Positions 47,692-58,149 are shown, numbered from the stretch's first letter. The stretch is 64,000 bases of DNA from Pseudomonas sp. (GCF_017744435.1 NZ_JAGIBG010000026.1:1-64000), one strand, 5' to 3'. The notes: a model not told the origin generated them from the sequence alone. Program-made: numbers and translations.

Positions 47692-48714
47692 ATGAGCGAA
47701 AAAGACACCATCTCCATGCAACTGGTACGTGAGGCGCTGTTGCAGACCTGCCCGGCGGGCGAGCCGGATGCCGCGCTGCTGGCCCGCGCCGGGATCGACG
47801 CCGGGCAGTTGCAGGCGCCTGCCGCACGGGTCAGTGCCGAGGCCTATGCGCGGCTCTGGCGCCTGCTGGCGCGGCGCTGCAATGACGAATTCTTCGCCAT
47901 GGACCCACGCGGCCTGCGCAGCGGCAGCCTGGCGTTCATGTGCCGGGCGAGCATGGCCCAGCCGACGCTGAGCGCAGGGCTGGACACCGCGCTGGCCTTC
48001 CTGTCGCTGATGCTGGAAGACCTGCAGCCAAGCCTGGTACGCCAGCAGGGGCTCGCCGAAATTGTCATCAACGAGCCGCGCGATGCGCCGCGGCGTGCGT
48101 TCACCTATTTCACCTTCTGGATGATTGTGCACGGCGTGGCCTGCTGGCTGGCCGGTCGGCGCATTCCGATCCTGGCAATCGACTTGCGCTGCGCCGAGCC
48201 ACCGTTCTGCGATGATTACCGGGTGATGTTCTCGGACAACCTGCAGTTCGAGCGCCCGCGCACGCGCATGATCATTGCCGCCGACAGCCTCGACCAACCG
48301 CTCAGGCGTACGCCCGAGGAACTGCAGCGCTTTCTGGCCGAGGCCCCCGGCAACATCCTGGTCAAATACCGTGATGCCGCCAGCCTGGGGCGGCGCATCC
48401 GTCATGACTTGCTGCACCTGGACCCCAATCACTGGCCCGATGGCGATGCCCTGGCAGGGCAACTGTGCCTGTCACCTTCCACCTTGCGCCGCCGCTTGGC
48501 AGAGGAGGGGCAGACCTATCAGGGGCTCAAGGACAGCGTGCGGCGTGAGCTGGCCATCGCCTGGTTGAGCCAGGCGGAGCCTGGCATGGGCGAGATTGCC
48601 GCGCGCCTGGGCTTTGCCGACAGCAGTTCGTTCTACAAGGCGTTTCGTAAATGGTTCGGTTGCAATCCTGGGCACTACCGCGCGCTGGCCCAGGCACGCG
48701 GCGTTCACGGGTAG
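47692..48714 (+). CDS. AraC family regulator (arabinose-binding-type N-terminus)
   Basis: A 340-residue regulator. Residues about 20-215 match the N-terminal domain found in OruR/ArgR-unrelated AraC regulators annotated as 'Arabinose_bd', and the last 90 form the double helix-turn-helix, with LCLSPSTLRRRLAEEGQTY and IAARLGFADSSSFYKAFRKW. I chose ATG 47692; an ATG at 47665 would add nine residues. Its target is unknown. The NEL-domain gene begins 70 bases downstream. Confidence 0.88.
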   Translation: MSEKDTISMQLVREALLQTCPAGEPDAALLARAGIDAGQLQAPAARVSAEAYARLWRLLARRCNDEFFAMDPRGLRSGSLAFMCRASMAQPTLSAGLDTALAFLSLMLEDLQPSLVRQQGLAEIVINEPRDAPRRAFTYFTFWMIVHGVACWLAGRRIPILAIDLRCAEPPFCDDYRVMFSDNLQFERPRTRMIIAADSLDQPLRRTPEELQRFLAEAPGNILVKYRDAASLGRRIRHDLLHLDPNHWPDGDALAGQLCLSPSTLRRRLAEEGQTYQGLKDSVRRELAIAWLSQAEPGMGEIAARLGFADSSSFYKAFRKWFGCNPGHYRALAQARGVHG

Positions 48715-48783
48715 GTCAGTTCCCTCTGATTCGGCTGGGCAAGCACTGAAAGAGTGTGCGTTCCCTTTGAGTTGGAGCAGCCC

Positions 48784-51700
48784 GTGCATAACCGTAAATT
48801 CACCAAGGTCCCGAACGAGCGCCCTGTCAGCGAGGCTGAAATCAGCCAAAAGGTTACGGATACCTTCATCCATAAGCGAACGCCGGAATGGATCACAAAC
48901 GCCTCTCTGGCAGATATCCGCAAGTTGCGCAGCTTGTATCTCGAACACAAGAAAACCCAGGAAAAGGCAAACGCCGCGACAGCCGGCGCGTCGCGGCCGC
49001 ACGCGTTCGCTGAAGCTGCGTTCTCTGCTGCCTCGGCAGGCATTGTGCCAAACGGCCATCGGTTGAGTCAGTTGTTGTGGCAGGACAAGGTGCGCAAGCA
49101 AGAGGGCGTTTCAGTGCCTCGGTTGGAGGACGAATTCAGATTGCAACCGGCCTTGCCGCGCCTGATGCAGAACTTCGCGACAGGTGTTACGCCGCTGGAG
49201 GGCAGTGGTCTGGTTGCCGCAGGCTCGAATACAGTGCTGTCGGGTAATCTGGAGACCTTCATCACAACCTGCCGACGGCTGGATGTCGGGGGGCTTTACC
49301 AAGCTCAACTGGACACTACCTTCAAGCAGAACGCAGCGCTGCTCGTGGACGACAAGCTGGCAGGTTTCAGGCTGGCCCTGCATATCGCTTTTCTCAAGGG
49401 TGCAATCGAACCTAGCGTCAGGGATGCTTTACTCGCTTGTATCAGCGACAGCGTCGAGCACGGCCCTGAGGTGCAAACAGCAGCGGTTCAAGCGGGCGAT
49501 GTGCCCACACTCACGGCGTATCCTGGCCTGATGTCCATGCTCGGCGTGCGCGTGCATGAAGCGCTGTTTGTGCAGCTGCGCGGTGCTGAAGACAGCGACG
49601 CAGGCGTTGTCATCTACATGCCAGGCGAGCCGGAGCCCTTGCGCTGGTTCGTCTCCAAAATGGCTTGGGTCACGGAAATGGTCAGTGCCCTGAAGGACGA
49701 AGCCCGGCTCGCAGCCTTCATTCAATTGATCGCGCTGGGGGACCGCGCTGCTTTCTTCACCACCTTGCTGACGCGACTCAAGGATGATGTGCCGGACCTG
49801 GAACTGGAGGGAGAGACACACCCGGCCCCTGTTTTCAGCCGTTGGGTCGATGCGCAGATCGAGCGTGCCAAGTCAGATGCCAGACTGCTTTTGGTCCCTA
49901 CGGCCGATGTCGATGCCAAGGCCAGCCGCGAACGCCTGGACGCGTGGAAGTCTCTGGGGTGGGGGCTGGCCAACCTGGCAGGGTTCTTCATACCCGTGGT
50001 CGGCACGCTGTTGCTCGCGCAACTGGTGACGTACGTCTGCAAAGAGGTGTTCGAGGGCATCGAGGATTGGGCGCAGGGGCATGACCACGAAGCCTTGCAG
50101 CACATTCTCGACGTCGCCGCGAACGTGGCGGCCGCTGCCGGAGCGTTCTCGCGCAGTGCCTTTGTCGATGGCCTCGAGCCTGTGGCGGTTGGCTATGACG
50201 CTCTGCGTCTGTGGAGTGATGACCTGAGCGCCTATCGGACTTCGGCAGAGGGCTCTGTGCTGAACGAGGACGGTCTCTACTACGACGGCGAGCGGCGACT
50301 GTTGCGGCTGAACGAGCACTACTACGAGGTCCATATGGCTGAGGATCGTGGGCCATGGCGCCTGCGGCATCCCGTGCGACCTGATGCCTATGGCCCCGTT
50401 GTCGAGTGCAACGGTGAGCGCTTCTGGCGCTTGCGTGACGAAGTACCGCAGGCTTGGAGCGATGAAGCGAAGCTGCTGGATCGGCTCTGGCCCCAGCAAC
50501 GTCCGCTTGATTCGGTGCGAGCCCGGCAAGTGCTGCAAGCCGCGTGCAGTGATGTCGATGAGTTACGTGGGATTGCAATCGAAAACCGTGCCTTGCCAGC
50601 CAACCTGCGTGACACGTTACGTCGGTTTGAGGCTGATGAGCGGGTAAACCGGTTCCTTGCCGACGCCGATCCTTCCGGTACGAGATTCGCTGACCCGGTG
50701 CTACGTGCATGGTGCAAGCAGCGTCCGGAGTTTTCCGCACTGGATACGGAGCAGCTCAACGTCGCAATCAGTGAAAATGCCAGCCGGCTACGCACAGGGC
50801 TGTTCGATCATCTGACCTATGCCGAGCCACCCAGCGATGTGGCTGCACAGGTCATCTTGCGTGATTTTTCAGGTTTGCCTCCTGACTATGTCAACGCATT
50901 GGTCGCTACATTGACCGGCCCGGAACGTGAGGTGATCGAAGTAAGGCAGCGGCTGCCGCTGTCCGTGGCGCAAAGGGCCCGATCATTGTTGCAGCTTGCC
51001 AGGCTCAACCGGGCCCAGCAGGGTTTGATGTTGCGCAATGCCTATAGCGATGGTGCGGGTGAACTGGCCTTCAATCTGTTCGAGCGGGTTGAGCATTGGT
51101 CGTTCAAGACGCGCCTGGAACTCCGGGAAAACTCGTCGTCGGGGCGCTTGCTGGCGGTGCTCAACCCGCAGTCAGCCGAATCGACGCAAAAAATCCTGGT
51201 GCATCGTGATGGGGAATTTGGCCTTTATGACAGCCGTGGCCTGGCTCTGGAAGCGCAGCCCGCTGAGCCGGATGACTTCTTCCAGGCCGTTTGTACGTTG
51301 CTTGAGCCCTCACAGTGCACCCGGCTTGGCCTGGGCGAGGCAGATCCGGCCGATGGCTTACGGCAATTGTTGTTGAGCAAGTTGCCTGGGGAGCATTCGA
51401 AGCTGCTGGGCCTGATGGGGCTCGTTGAAAAGAAGGGCTGGTTCAACCCAGGGCTGCGCCTGCCCGATGGCCGTGTGGGCTATCCGCTGGGAGGTGGTGT
51501 TTCGAGCGAGAGAGGAGCCTCTGCACGGATACGACGTCGCGTGGCCGCACTCTATCTAGGTGACAGTCCCGAAGTCATTCAAGCGCATATGGACAGAGTG
51601 CTGGACGCCGAAGATCCGTACGAGCAACTGGTGTTCGAAGAGCGCAACCAACAGATGCTCGAAGAACATCTCAGTGCCTGGATTGTCGAATCGCCAGAGC

Positions 51701-53277
51701 TTGAGCGGCCCGCACGCCGTCAGATGTCGCACAGACTGCGTGCGGCTTGGCGCAGGCAACTGGAAATGGACCTGGAGGATATGTCGGGCCAAGGTTACAT
51801 CCTCGATCTGAGCGGCTGTCAGGTCACTGCGTTGCCTGAACTGGCCGAGGAGCTCGATTTCCACTTCGTGACGTCCCTGTTGATGGTCAACACGCCAATG
51901 CAGAGCGTGCCTGAGTCGTTCTTCAGCTGCTTCAGCGGGCTGCAGCGGCTCAATCTTTCGAGAAACGGCTTGCAGGCATTGCCCGCCGGTATTCGCTACC
52001 TGGGGCAGCTGGAAAGGCTGCAGCTCTCCTACAACCGCATCAGGTGGAATGAGTCGGCGACCAACATCCTGCAGGAGCATCACAACCTGGTTTCACTGGA
52101 CTTGAGCTTCAATCCTCTGCGCAGGCTGACGCTGCGCTTTACCCAGGCACCGGCGCTGCGGCGGCTGCACCTGTCGCATTGCGGATTGCTGGAGTGGCCA
52201 GTCGGGTTGGAAAACTGTGGCCTGCTTCGTGTCGTGAACCTCAATTCCAATATCCTGACCGGCATACCCGACGCCATCATGCGCATGCCCTATGCGTTTC
52301 GTGAGTCCATCCAGCTGGAGCGCAACGCGATTCAACGCGTGCAGCTGGAGCGCTTCTACGCGCGCCCGGCACATCGCGAGCACGGCCAGGACCAAGCGCT
52401 GAACCCGGTGCCTTCGGCCAGTGCGCTGTGGGTCACGGGGGAGCAGGCGGCGGAGCGCAGAGCGTGTTGGGACCGACTGTTTCCTGCCCATGGTCCAGAT
52501 CAGGAAGACAGCGTTTTGCAGATACTGAGTGGGTTGCGTCACTGTGCCGACTTCCAGAATACCGCCCATCGCGAAGTCCTTACCGGCCAAGTGTGGGATC
52601 TGCTGAATGCAATGGATGCCGATGCCGATCTGGCGCAAGAACTGCGATTGATTGCCGGCGAGCCGATCACTTGCGCTGACAGTGTTGCAGAACGCTTTGC
52701 CGATCTGCAGCTGCGGATGCTGGTCAGCAAGGCCGAGCGTTTGGCGCCGGGCCAGAACGAGGTGCTTAAGCTGGGAGAAGGGCTGTTTCGGCTGAAAACG
52801 CTCGAGGCGTACATACATGGCGATATCGAGCGACGACTGCGGACTACACCTGAAATGGACCAGATAGAGGCCAGGCTGTACTACATCGTCCATCTGGCGC
52901 AGGAAATGCAGCTTCCAGGGCAGCCAGCCTCGATGCGGTTCGAAATGGTCAGTGGTGGTAACTCGTCCCAACTTGCCCAGGCGCGAGCCTATGTGAGGGC
53001 GGCAGAAACCGTCGAGGCCAAGGCGCGATTTCTCAGCGAGCAGTCATTCTGGAGTACCTGGCTTAAAGCCCAGTATCCAGACGAGTTCAAGGCCATGGAA
53101 GATGAGTTCGATGAGCTCGGGGAGGAGCTGGATGATACTCGCGCTGCATTGAGCGACCTGCAATACAAGGAGCAGTGGGATGCGTTGAGCGTCAATCGGG
53201 CTGCCAGTCTGTCGCGCGTGAAAATACTGCTGACGACGCAAGTCCTGGAAAGCGGCCAAACCAGTCATCCAGATTGA
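48784..53277 (+). CDS. LRR protein with NEL-type E3 ubiquitin ligase domain
   Basis: About 1497 residues from GTG 48784, which has GGAG six bases upstream; a GTG at 48754 would add ten residues. The N-terminal ~900 residues resemble the dermonecrotic-toxin-like DUF6543 region of Pseudomonas effectors, with a hydrophobic patch near residues 390-415 (LANLAGFFIPVVGTLLLAQL). Leucine-rich repeats span about 1004-1187 (LDLSGCQVTALPEL, LNLSRNGLQALP, LDLSFNPLRRL). The C-terminus is a NEL domain with the predicted catalytic Cys1297 in ITCADSVAERFADLQ, the CxD motif of IpaH/SspH ligases. Bacteria lack ubiquitin, so the target is probably a eukaryotic host. No type III secretion gene is in view. Confidence 0.85.
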   Translation: MHNRKFTKVPNERPVSEAEISQKVTDTFIHKRTPEWITNASLADIRKLRSLYLEHKKTQEKANAATAGASRPHAFAEAAFSAASAGIVPNGHRLSQLLWQDKVRKQEGVSVPRLEDEFRLQPALPRLMQNFATGVTPLEGSGLVAAGSNTVLSGNLETFITTCRRLDVGGLYQAQLDTTFKQNAALLVDDKLAGFRLALHIAFLKGAIEPSVRDALLACISDSVEHGPEVQTAAVQAGDVPTLTAYPGLMSMLGVRVHEALFVQLRGAEDSDAGVVIYMPGEPEPLRWFVSKMAWVTEMVSALKDEARLAAFIQLIALGDRAAFFTTLLTRLKDDVPDLELEGETHPAPVFSRWVDAQIERAKSDARLLLVPTADVDAKASRERLDAWKSLGWGLANLAGFFIPVVGTLLLAQLVTYVCKEVFEGIEDWAQGHDHEALQHILDVAANVAAAAGAFSRSAFVDGLEPVAVGYDALRLWSDDLSAYRTSAEGSVLNEDGLYYDGERRLLRLNEHYYEVHMAEDRGPWRLRHPVRPDAYGPVVECNGERFWRLRDEVPQAWSDEAKLLDRLWPQQRPLDSVRARQVLQAACSDVDELRGIAIENRALPANLRDTLRRFEADERVNRFLADADPSGTRFADPVLRAWCKQRPEFSALDTEQLNVAISENASRLRTGLFDHLTYAEPPSDVAAQVILRDFSGLPPDYVNALVATLTGPEREVIEVRQRLPLSVAQRARSLLQLARLNRAQQGLMLRNAYSDGAGELAFNLFERVEHWSFKTRLELRENSSSGRLLAVLNPQSAESTQKILVHRDGEFGLYDSRGLALEAQPAEPDDFFQAVCTLLEPSQCTRLGLGEADPADGLRQLLLSKLPGEHSKLLGLMGLVEKKGWFNPGLRLPDGRVGYPLGGGVSSERGASARIRRRVAALYLGDSPEVIQAHMDRVLDAEDPYEQLVFEERNQQMLEEHLSAWIVESPELERPARRQMSHRLRAAWRRQLEMDLEDMSGQGYILDLSGCQVTALPELAEELDFHFVTSLLMVNTPMQSVPESFFSCFSGLQRLNLSRNGLQALPAGIRYLGQLERLQLSYNRIRWNESATNILQEHHNLVSLDLSFNPLRRLTLRFTQAPALRRLHLSHCGLLEWPVGLENCGLLRVVNLNSNILTGIPDAIMRMPYAFRESIQLERNAIQRVQLERFYARPAHREHGQDQALNPVPSASALWVTGEQAAERRACWDRLFPAHGPDQEDSVLQILSGLRHCADFQNTAHREVLTGQVWDLLNAMDADADLAQELRLIAGEPITCADSVAERFADLQLRMLVSKAERLAPGQNEVLKLGEGLFRLKTLEAYIHGDIERRLRTTPEMDQIEARLYYIVHLAQEMQLPGQPASMRFEMVSGGNSSQLAQARAYVRAAETVEAKARFLSEQSFWSTWLKAQYPDEFKAMEDEFDELGEELDDTRAALSDLQYKEQWDALSVNRAASLSRVKILLTTQVLESGQTSHPD

Positions 53278-53367
53278 CGGCTTAGGCCATTGCCGCCGAG
53301 CTTGAGCGGCGCGAACATCGTCGGACCGATGGTTCAACTCCAAAAACAAGAAACCAGGAGTCCGACG

Positions 53368-55014
53368 ATGCGCGATTATGCCGAGGCCGCTCGTGCGTTC
53401 GACCATGCCCAGGCCGCTGCTGCGGCGCTGCATGGCGAGCTTGCGGCCCTCAATGCCTGTGTCGAATGCTGTGACCGCCATGCCGGTGCCGGCAAGCTGG
53501 CGCTGGTCTGCGAAGACCGTGATGGCAACGGTGCCCGTTACAGTTTCGATGAGCTCAAGATCCAGGCTTCCCGCTTCGCCAATGTGCTCAAGGCGCAAGG
53601 GGTGGGCCCTGGCGATCGGGTCGCCGGCCTGATGCCGCGCACCGCCGAGTTGCTGGTGACGATTCTCGCCACCTGGCGCCTGGGGGCGGTGTACCAGCCG
53701 TTGTTCACGGCCTTCGGCCCCAAAGCCATCGAGCACCGCCTGGAGCAGTCCCACGCCCGGGTGGTGGTCACCGACGCCCATAACCGCGCCAAGCTCGACG
53801 AAGTGCAGGGTTGCCCGACGATCATCACGGTCAAGGCCCGTAGTGGTGAACTGGACTTTCGCCAGTGCCTGGAGGCTGCAGCCGATGTGTGTGAGCCGGT
53901 GATGCGCTCGGGGGACGATCCGTTCCTGCTGATGTTCACCTCTGGCACGACCGGCCCGGCCAAACCGCTGGAGGTCCCGCTACGCGCCATTGTCGCTTTC
54001 CAGGGCTACATGCGTGACGCCATCGACCTGCGCCCCGACGACCATTTCTGGAACCTGGCCGACCCGGGCTGGGCCTATGGCCTCTACTACGCGGTCACCG
54101 GGCCGTTGGCGCTGGGCCATGCCACCACCTTCTACGATGGCCCGTTCAGCGTCGACAGTTGCGCACGGGTGATCGACAAGCTGGGCATAACCAACCTGGC
54201 CGGTTCGCCCACGGCGTACCGTTTGCTCATTGCTGCTGGCGATGGCTTTTCGGCACCGATCAAGGGCCGCCTGCGGGTCGTCAGCAGTGCCGGCGAACCG
54301 CTCAACCCCGAAGTGATTCGCTGGTTCGCCGACGAACTGGGGGTAACCATCCACGACCATTACGGGCAGACCGAGCTGGGCATGGTGCTGTGCAATCACC
54401 ATGGCTTGCAGCACCCGGTGCGCCAGGGCTCGGCCGGCTTCGCCATCCCTGGCCACCGCATCGTGGTGCTGGACGAACAAGGTAATGAACTGGCAGCCGG
54501 CCAGCCAGGCATTCTGGCGGTGGATCGCGAGCAGTCGCCGCTGTGCTGGTTCGGCGGCTACCACGGTTTGCCGACCAAGGCCTTTGTCGGCAAGTACTAC
54601 CTCAGCGGCGACACGGTCGAGCTCAACCCGGACGGCAGCATCAGTTTTGTCGGCCGCAGCGACGATGTGATCACCACTTCGGGTTACCGCGTGGGTCCTT
54701 TCGACGTGGAAAGCGCGCTGATCGAGCACCCGGCGGTGATCGAAGCGGCGGTGATCGGCAAGCCGGACCCCGAGCGCACCGAACTGATCAAGGCCTTCGT
54801 TGTACTGGCCAGTGGTTGCCAGGGCAGCGCCGAGCTGGAAGAAACCCTGCGTCAGCATGTGCGCCAGCGCCTCTACGCGCATGCCTACCCCCGTGAAATC
54901 GAATTCGTCAGCGAGCTGCCCAAGACCCCGAGCGGCAAGCTGCAACGCTTCATCCTGCGCAATCAGGAAGTCGCCAAACAACATGCGCAACAGGCCACCC
55001 CTGCCAGCGTCTGA
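53368..55014 (+). CDS. AMP-dependent acyl-CoA synthetase
   Basis: A 548-residue ANL-superfamily ligase that activates a carboxylic acid to its CoA ester with ATP. P-loop-like LMFTSGTTGPAKP, A5 motif DHYGQTELGM, YYLSGDTVELNPDGSISF and the C-terminal lysine motif TPSGKLQR are present. ATG 53368 follows AGGAG. It leads a five-gene operon with beta-oxidation enzymes. Short-chain or branched acids are the likely substrates from context. Confidence 0.92.
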   Translation: MRDYAEAARAFDHAQAAAAALHGELAALNACVECCDRHAGAGKLALVCEDRDGNGARYSFDELKIQASRFANVLKAQGVGPGDRVAGLMPRTAELLVTILATWRLGAVYQPLFTAFGPKAIEHRLEQSHARVVVTDAHNRAKLDEVQGCPTIITVKARSGELDFRQCLEAAADVCEPVMRSGDDPFLLMFTSGTTGPAKPLEVPLRAIVAFQGYMRDAIDLRPDDHFWNLADPGWAYGLYYAVTGPLALGHATTFYDGPFSVDSCARVIDKLGITNLAGSPTAYRLLIAAGDGFSAPIKGRLRVVSSAGEPLNPEVIRWFADELGVTIHDHYGQTELGMVLCNHHGLQHPVRQGSAGFAIPGHRIVVLDEQGNELAAGQPGILAVDREQSPLCWFGGYHGLPTKAFVGKYYLSGDTVELNPDGSISFVGRSDDVITTSGYRVGPFDVESALIEHPAVIEAAVIGKPDPERTELIKAFVVLASGCQGSAELEETLRQHVRQRLYAHAYPREIEFVSELPKTPSGKLQRFILRNQEVAKQHAQQATPASV

Positions 55015-55027
55015 AAGGAACCCGATC

Positions 55028-55795
55028 ATGCAGATAGCCAACAAACACTTCATCGTCAGCGGCGCCGCCTCCGGGCTGGGTGCTGCCACCGCGCAGATGC
55101 TGGTCGAGGCCGGCGCCAAGGTCATGCTGGTCGACCTCAATGCCCAGGCCGTCGAGGCCAAGGCCCGCGAACTGGGTGGCAACGCCCGCTTCGCGGTGGC
55201 TGACATCAGCGACGAACAGGCCGCCCAGGCGGCGGTCGATTCGGCTGTCAGCGCCTTTGGCAGCCTGCACGGGCTGGTCAACTGCGCCGGTATCGTCGGT
55301 GCTGAAAAGGTGTTGGGCAAGCAAGGCCCACACGGTCTGGCCAGCTTCGCCAAGGTCATCAACGTCAACCTGATTGGCAGCTTCAACCTGCTGCGCCTGG
55401 CGGCAGCGGCGATGGCCGAAGGCCAGGCGGACGACAACGGCGAGCGCGGGGTGATCATCAACACCGCGTCCATCGCCGCCTACGACGGCCAGATCGGCCA
55501 GGCCGCCTATGCGGCCTCCAAAGGCGCCATCGCCAGCCTGACCCTGCCGACCGCCCGCGAACTGGCGCGCTTTGGCATCCGCGTGATGACCATCGCCCCG
55601 GGCATCTTCGAAACCCCGATGATGGCTGGCATGAGCGATGAGGTACGTGCCTCGCTGGCGGCTGGCGTACCGTTCCCGCCGCGCCTGGGTCGCCCTCAGG
55701 AATACGCCGCGCTGGCCCGCCACATCATCGAGAACAGCATGCTCAACGGCGAGGTGATCCGCCTCGACGGCGCACTGCGCATGGCTGCCAAGTAA
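55028..55795 (+). CDS. 3-hydroxyacyl-CoA dehydrogenase, SDR (type 2) family
   Basis: A 255-residue short-chain dehydrogenase: NAD site VSGAASGLGAATA, NNAG-like VNCAGIVGA and the catalytic YAASK in QAAYAASKGAIA. The sequence follows HSD17B10-type 3-hydroxyacyl-CoA dehydrogenases used in isoleucine-derived 2-methyl-3-hydroxybutyryl-CoA oxidation. It lies 13 bases past the synthetase. Confidence 0.92.
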   Translation: MQIANKHFIVSGAASGLGAATAQMLVEAGAKVMLVDLNAQAVEAKARELGGNARFAVADISDEQAAQAAVDSAVSAFGSLHGLVNCAGIVGAEKVLGKQGPHGLASFAKVINVNLIGSFNLLRLAAAAMAEGQADDNGERGVIINTASIAAYDGQIGQAAYAASKGAIASLTLPTARELARFGIRVMTIAPGIFETPMMAGMSDEVRASLAAGVPFPPRLGRPQEYAALARHIIENSMLNGEVIRLDGALRMAAK

Positions 55796-55806
55796 GGAGA
55801 ACGCAC

Positions 55807-57000
55807 ATGACCCTCGCCAATGACCCGATCGTTATCGTCAGCGCCGTACGCACGCCCATGGGCGGCCTGCAGGGCGACCTCAAGAGCCTGACCGCGCCGC
55901 AGCTCGGCAGCGCGGCCATCCGCGGTGCGGTGGAGCGCGCTGGCATCGACGCCACCAGCGTCGAGCAGGTGTTGTTCGGCTGCGTGCTGCCCGCAGGCCT
56001 AGGCCAGGCCCCCGCACGCCAGGCTGCGCTCGGTGCCGGGCTGGACAAGCACACCACCTGCACCACCCTGAACAAGATGTGTGGCTCGGGCATGCAGGCG
56101 GCGATCATGGCCCATGACCTGCTGCTGGCCGGTACCGCCGATGTGGTGGTGGCCGGCGGCATGGAGAGCATGACCAACGCACCGTACCTGCTGGACAAGG
56201 CCCGTGGCGGCTACCGCATGGGCCACGGCAGGATCATCGACCACATGTTCATGGACGGCCTGGAAGATGCCTACGACAAGGGTCGCCTGATGGGCACCTT
56301 TGCCGAAGACTGCGCCCAGGCCAATACCTTCAGCCGCGAAGCCCAGGACCAGTTCGCCATCGCCTCGCTGACCCGCGCCCAGGACGCTATCAAAAGCGGC
56401 CGCTTTGCCGCCGAGATCGTGCCGGTAGAGGTCACCGAGGGCAAGGAGAAGCGCGTCGTCAAGGACGACGAGCAACCGCCCAAGGCACGCCTGGACAAGA
56501 TCCCGCAGCTCAAGCCGGCCTTCCGCGAAGGGGGCACGGTGACCGCTGCCAACTCCAGCTCGATCTCCGACGGTGCTGCAGCGCTGGTGCTGATGCGCCG
56601 CTCCGAAGCCGACAAGCGTGGCCTCAAGCCGCTGGCGGTAATCCACGGCCACGCCGCGTTCGCCGATACCCCGGCACTGTTCCCCACTGCGCCGATCGGT
56701 GCCATCGACAAACTGATGAAGCGAACCGGCTGGAGCCTGGGCGAAGTCGACCTGTTCGAGATCAACGAAGCGTTTGCCGTGGTCACCCTAGCGGCCATGA
56801 AGCACCTCGACCTGCCACACGACAAGGTTAATATCCACGGTGGCGCCTGCGCCCTGGGCCACCCGATCGGCGCCTCGGGTGCACGTATTCTGGTGACCCT
56901 GCTGTCGGCCCTGCGCCAGAACAACCTGCGTCGCGGCGTGGCTGCCATCTGCATCGGCGGTGGCGAGGCCACGGCCATGGCAGTCGAATGCCTGTATTGA
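55807..57000 (+). CDS. fadAx: Acetyl-CoA C-acyltransferase (thiolase)
   Basis: A 397-residue thiolase. The acyl-accepting Cys92 is in LNKMCGSGMQAA, with HPIGASGARI and the C-terminal CIGGGEATAM carrying the second cysteine. It would cleave 2-methylacetoacetyl-CoA to propionyl- and acetyl-CoA in this operon. The order synthetase-SDR-thiolase-dehydrogenase-hydratase matches the fadAx cluster as I recall it in P. putida. Confidence 0.92.
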   Translation: MTLANDPIVIVSAVRTPMGGLQGDLKSLTAPQLGSAAIRGAVERAGIDATSVEQVLFGCVLPAGLGQAPARQAALGAGLDKHTTCTTLNKMCGSGMQAAIMAHDLLLAGTADVVVAGGMESMTNAPYLLDKARGGYRMGHGRIIDHMFMDGLEDAYDKGRLMGTFAEDCAQANTFSREAQDQFAIASLTRAQDAIKSGRFAAEIVPVEVTEGKEKRVVKDDEQPPKARLDKIPQLKPAFREGGTVTAANSSSISDGAAALVLMRRSEADKRGLKPLAVIHGHAAFADTPALFPTAPIGAIDKLMKRTGWSLGEVDLFEINEAFAVVTLAAMKHLDLPHDKVNIHGGACALGHPIGASGARILVTLLSALRQNNLRRGVAAICIGGGEATAMAVECLY

Positions 57001-57008
57001 GGTGAACC

Positions 57009-58136
57009 ATGCTGGTAACTGACGAGCAACAACAGATCGCCGACGCGGTACGTGCCTTCGCCCAGGAGCGCCTCAGACCGTTCGCTGAGCAATGGGACAA
57101 GGAACATCGCTTCCCAAAGGAGGCCATCGAGGAAATGGCCGAACTCGGCCTGTTCGGCATGCTGGTGCCGGAGCAGTGGGGCGGCAGTGACACCGGGTAC
57201 GTGGCCTACGCCATGGCGCTGGAGGAGATCGCTGCCGGTGACGGTGCCTGTTCGACCATCATGAGCGTGCACAACTCGGTGGGTTGCGTACCGATCCTGC
57301 GGTTCGGCAACGAGCAGCAGAAGGCGCAGTTCCTTACCCCGCTGGCCATGGGCTCGATGCTGGGTGCCTTCGCCCTGACCGAGCCGCAGGCCGGTTCCGA
57401 CGCCAGCAGCCTGAAGGCCCGTGCACGGCTGGAGGGTGACCACTACGTGCTTAACGGCAGCAAGCAGTTCATCACGTCCGGGCAGAATGCCGGCGTGGTG
57501 ATCGTCTTCGCCGTGACCGATCCGGATGCCGGCAAGCGTGGCATCAGCGCTTTCATTGTCCCCACCGACTCTCCGGGCTACCAGGTGGCGAGGGTCGAGG
57601 ACAAACTGGGCCAGCATGCCTCGGATACCTGCCAGATTGTCTTCGACAATGTGCGCGTGCCGGTGGCCAACCGCCTGGGCGCGGAAGGCGAGGGCTACAA
57701 GATCGCCCTGGCCAACCTCGAAGGCGGTCGCATCGGCATTGCCTCGCAGGCGGTGGGCATGGCCCGCGCGGCCTTCGAAGCGGCCCGTGACTACGCCAAT
57801 GAGCGGCAGAGTTTCGGCAAGCCACTGATCGAACACCAGGCCGTGGCCTTCCGCCTGGCCGACATGGCCACGAAAATTGCCGTGGCCCGGCAGATGGTGC
57901 TGCACGCGGCCGCGCTGCGTGACGCCGGGCGCCCGGCGCTGGTAGAAGCGTCGATGGCCAAGCTGTTTGCCTCGGAAATGGCCGAAAAGGTCTGCTCGGA
58001 TGCCTTGCAGACCTTGGGCGGTTATGGCTATCTGAGCGACTTCCCGCTGGAGCGGATCTACCGCGACGTTCGGGTCTGCCAGATCTACGAAGGCACCAGC
58101 GACATTCAGCGCATGGTCATTGCGCGCAATCTTTGA
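57009..58136 (+). CDS. Acyl-CoA dehydrogenase, short/branched chain
   Basis: A 375-residue FAD enzyme catalysing the first beta-oxidation step. The motifs FALTEPQAGSDAS, FITSGQNAGV and DVRVCQIYEGTSDIQRMVIA are present; the Glu in YEGTSD is the catalytic base of this family. It is eight bases from the thiolase stop. Confidence 0.94.
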   Translation: MLVTDEQQQIADAVRAFAQERLRPFAEQWDKEHRFPKEAIEEMAELGLFGMLVPEQWGGSDTGYVAYAMALEEIAAGDGACSTIMSVHNSVGCVPILRFGNEQQKAQFLTPLAMGSMLGAFALTEPQAGSDASSLKARARLEGDHYVLNGSKQFITSGQNAGVVIVFAVTDPDAGKRGISAFIVPTDSPGYQVARVEDKLGQHASDTCQIVFDNVRVPVANRLGAEGEGYKIALANLEGGRIGIASQAVGMARAAFEAARDYANERQSFGKPLIEHQAVAFRLADMATKIAVARQMVLHAAALRDAGRPALVEASMAKLFASEMAEKVCSDALQTLGGYGYLSDFPLERIYRDVRVCQIYEGTSDIQRMVIARNL

Positions 58137-58149
58137 AGGAGCAGACTGC

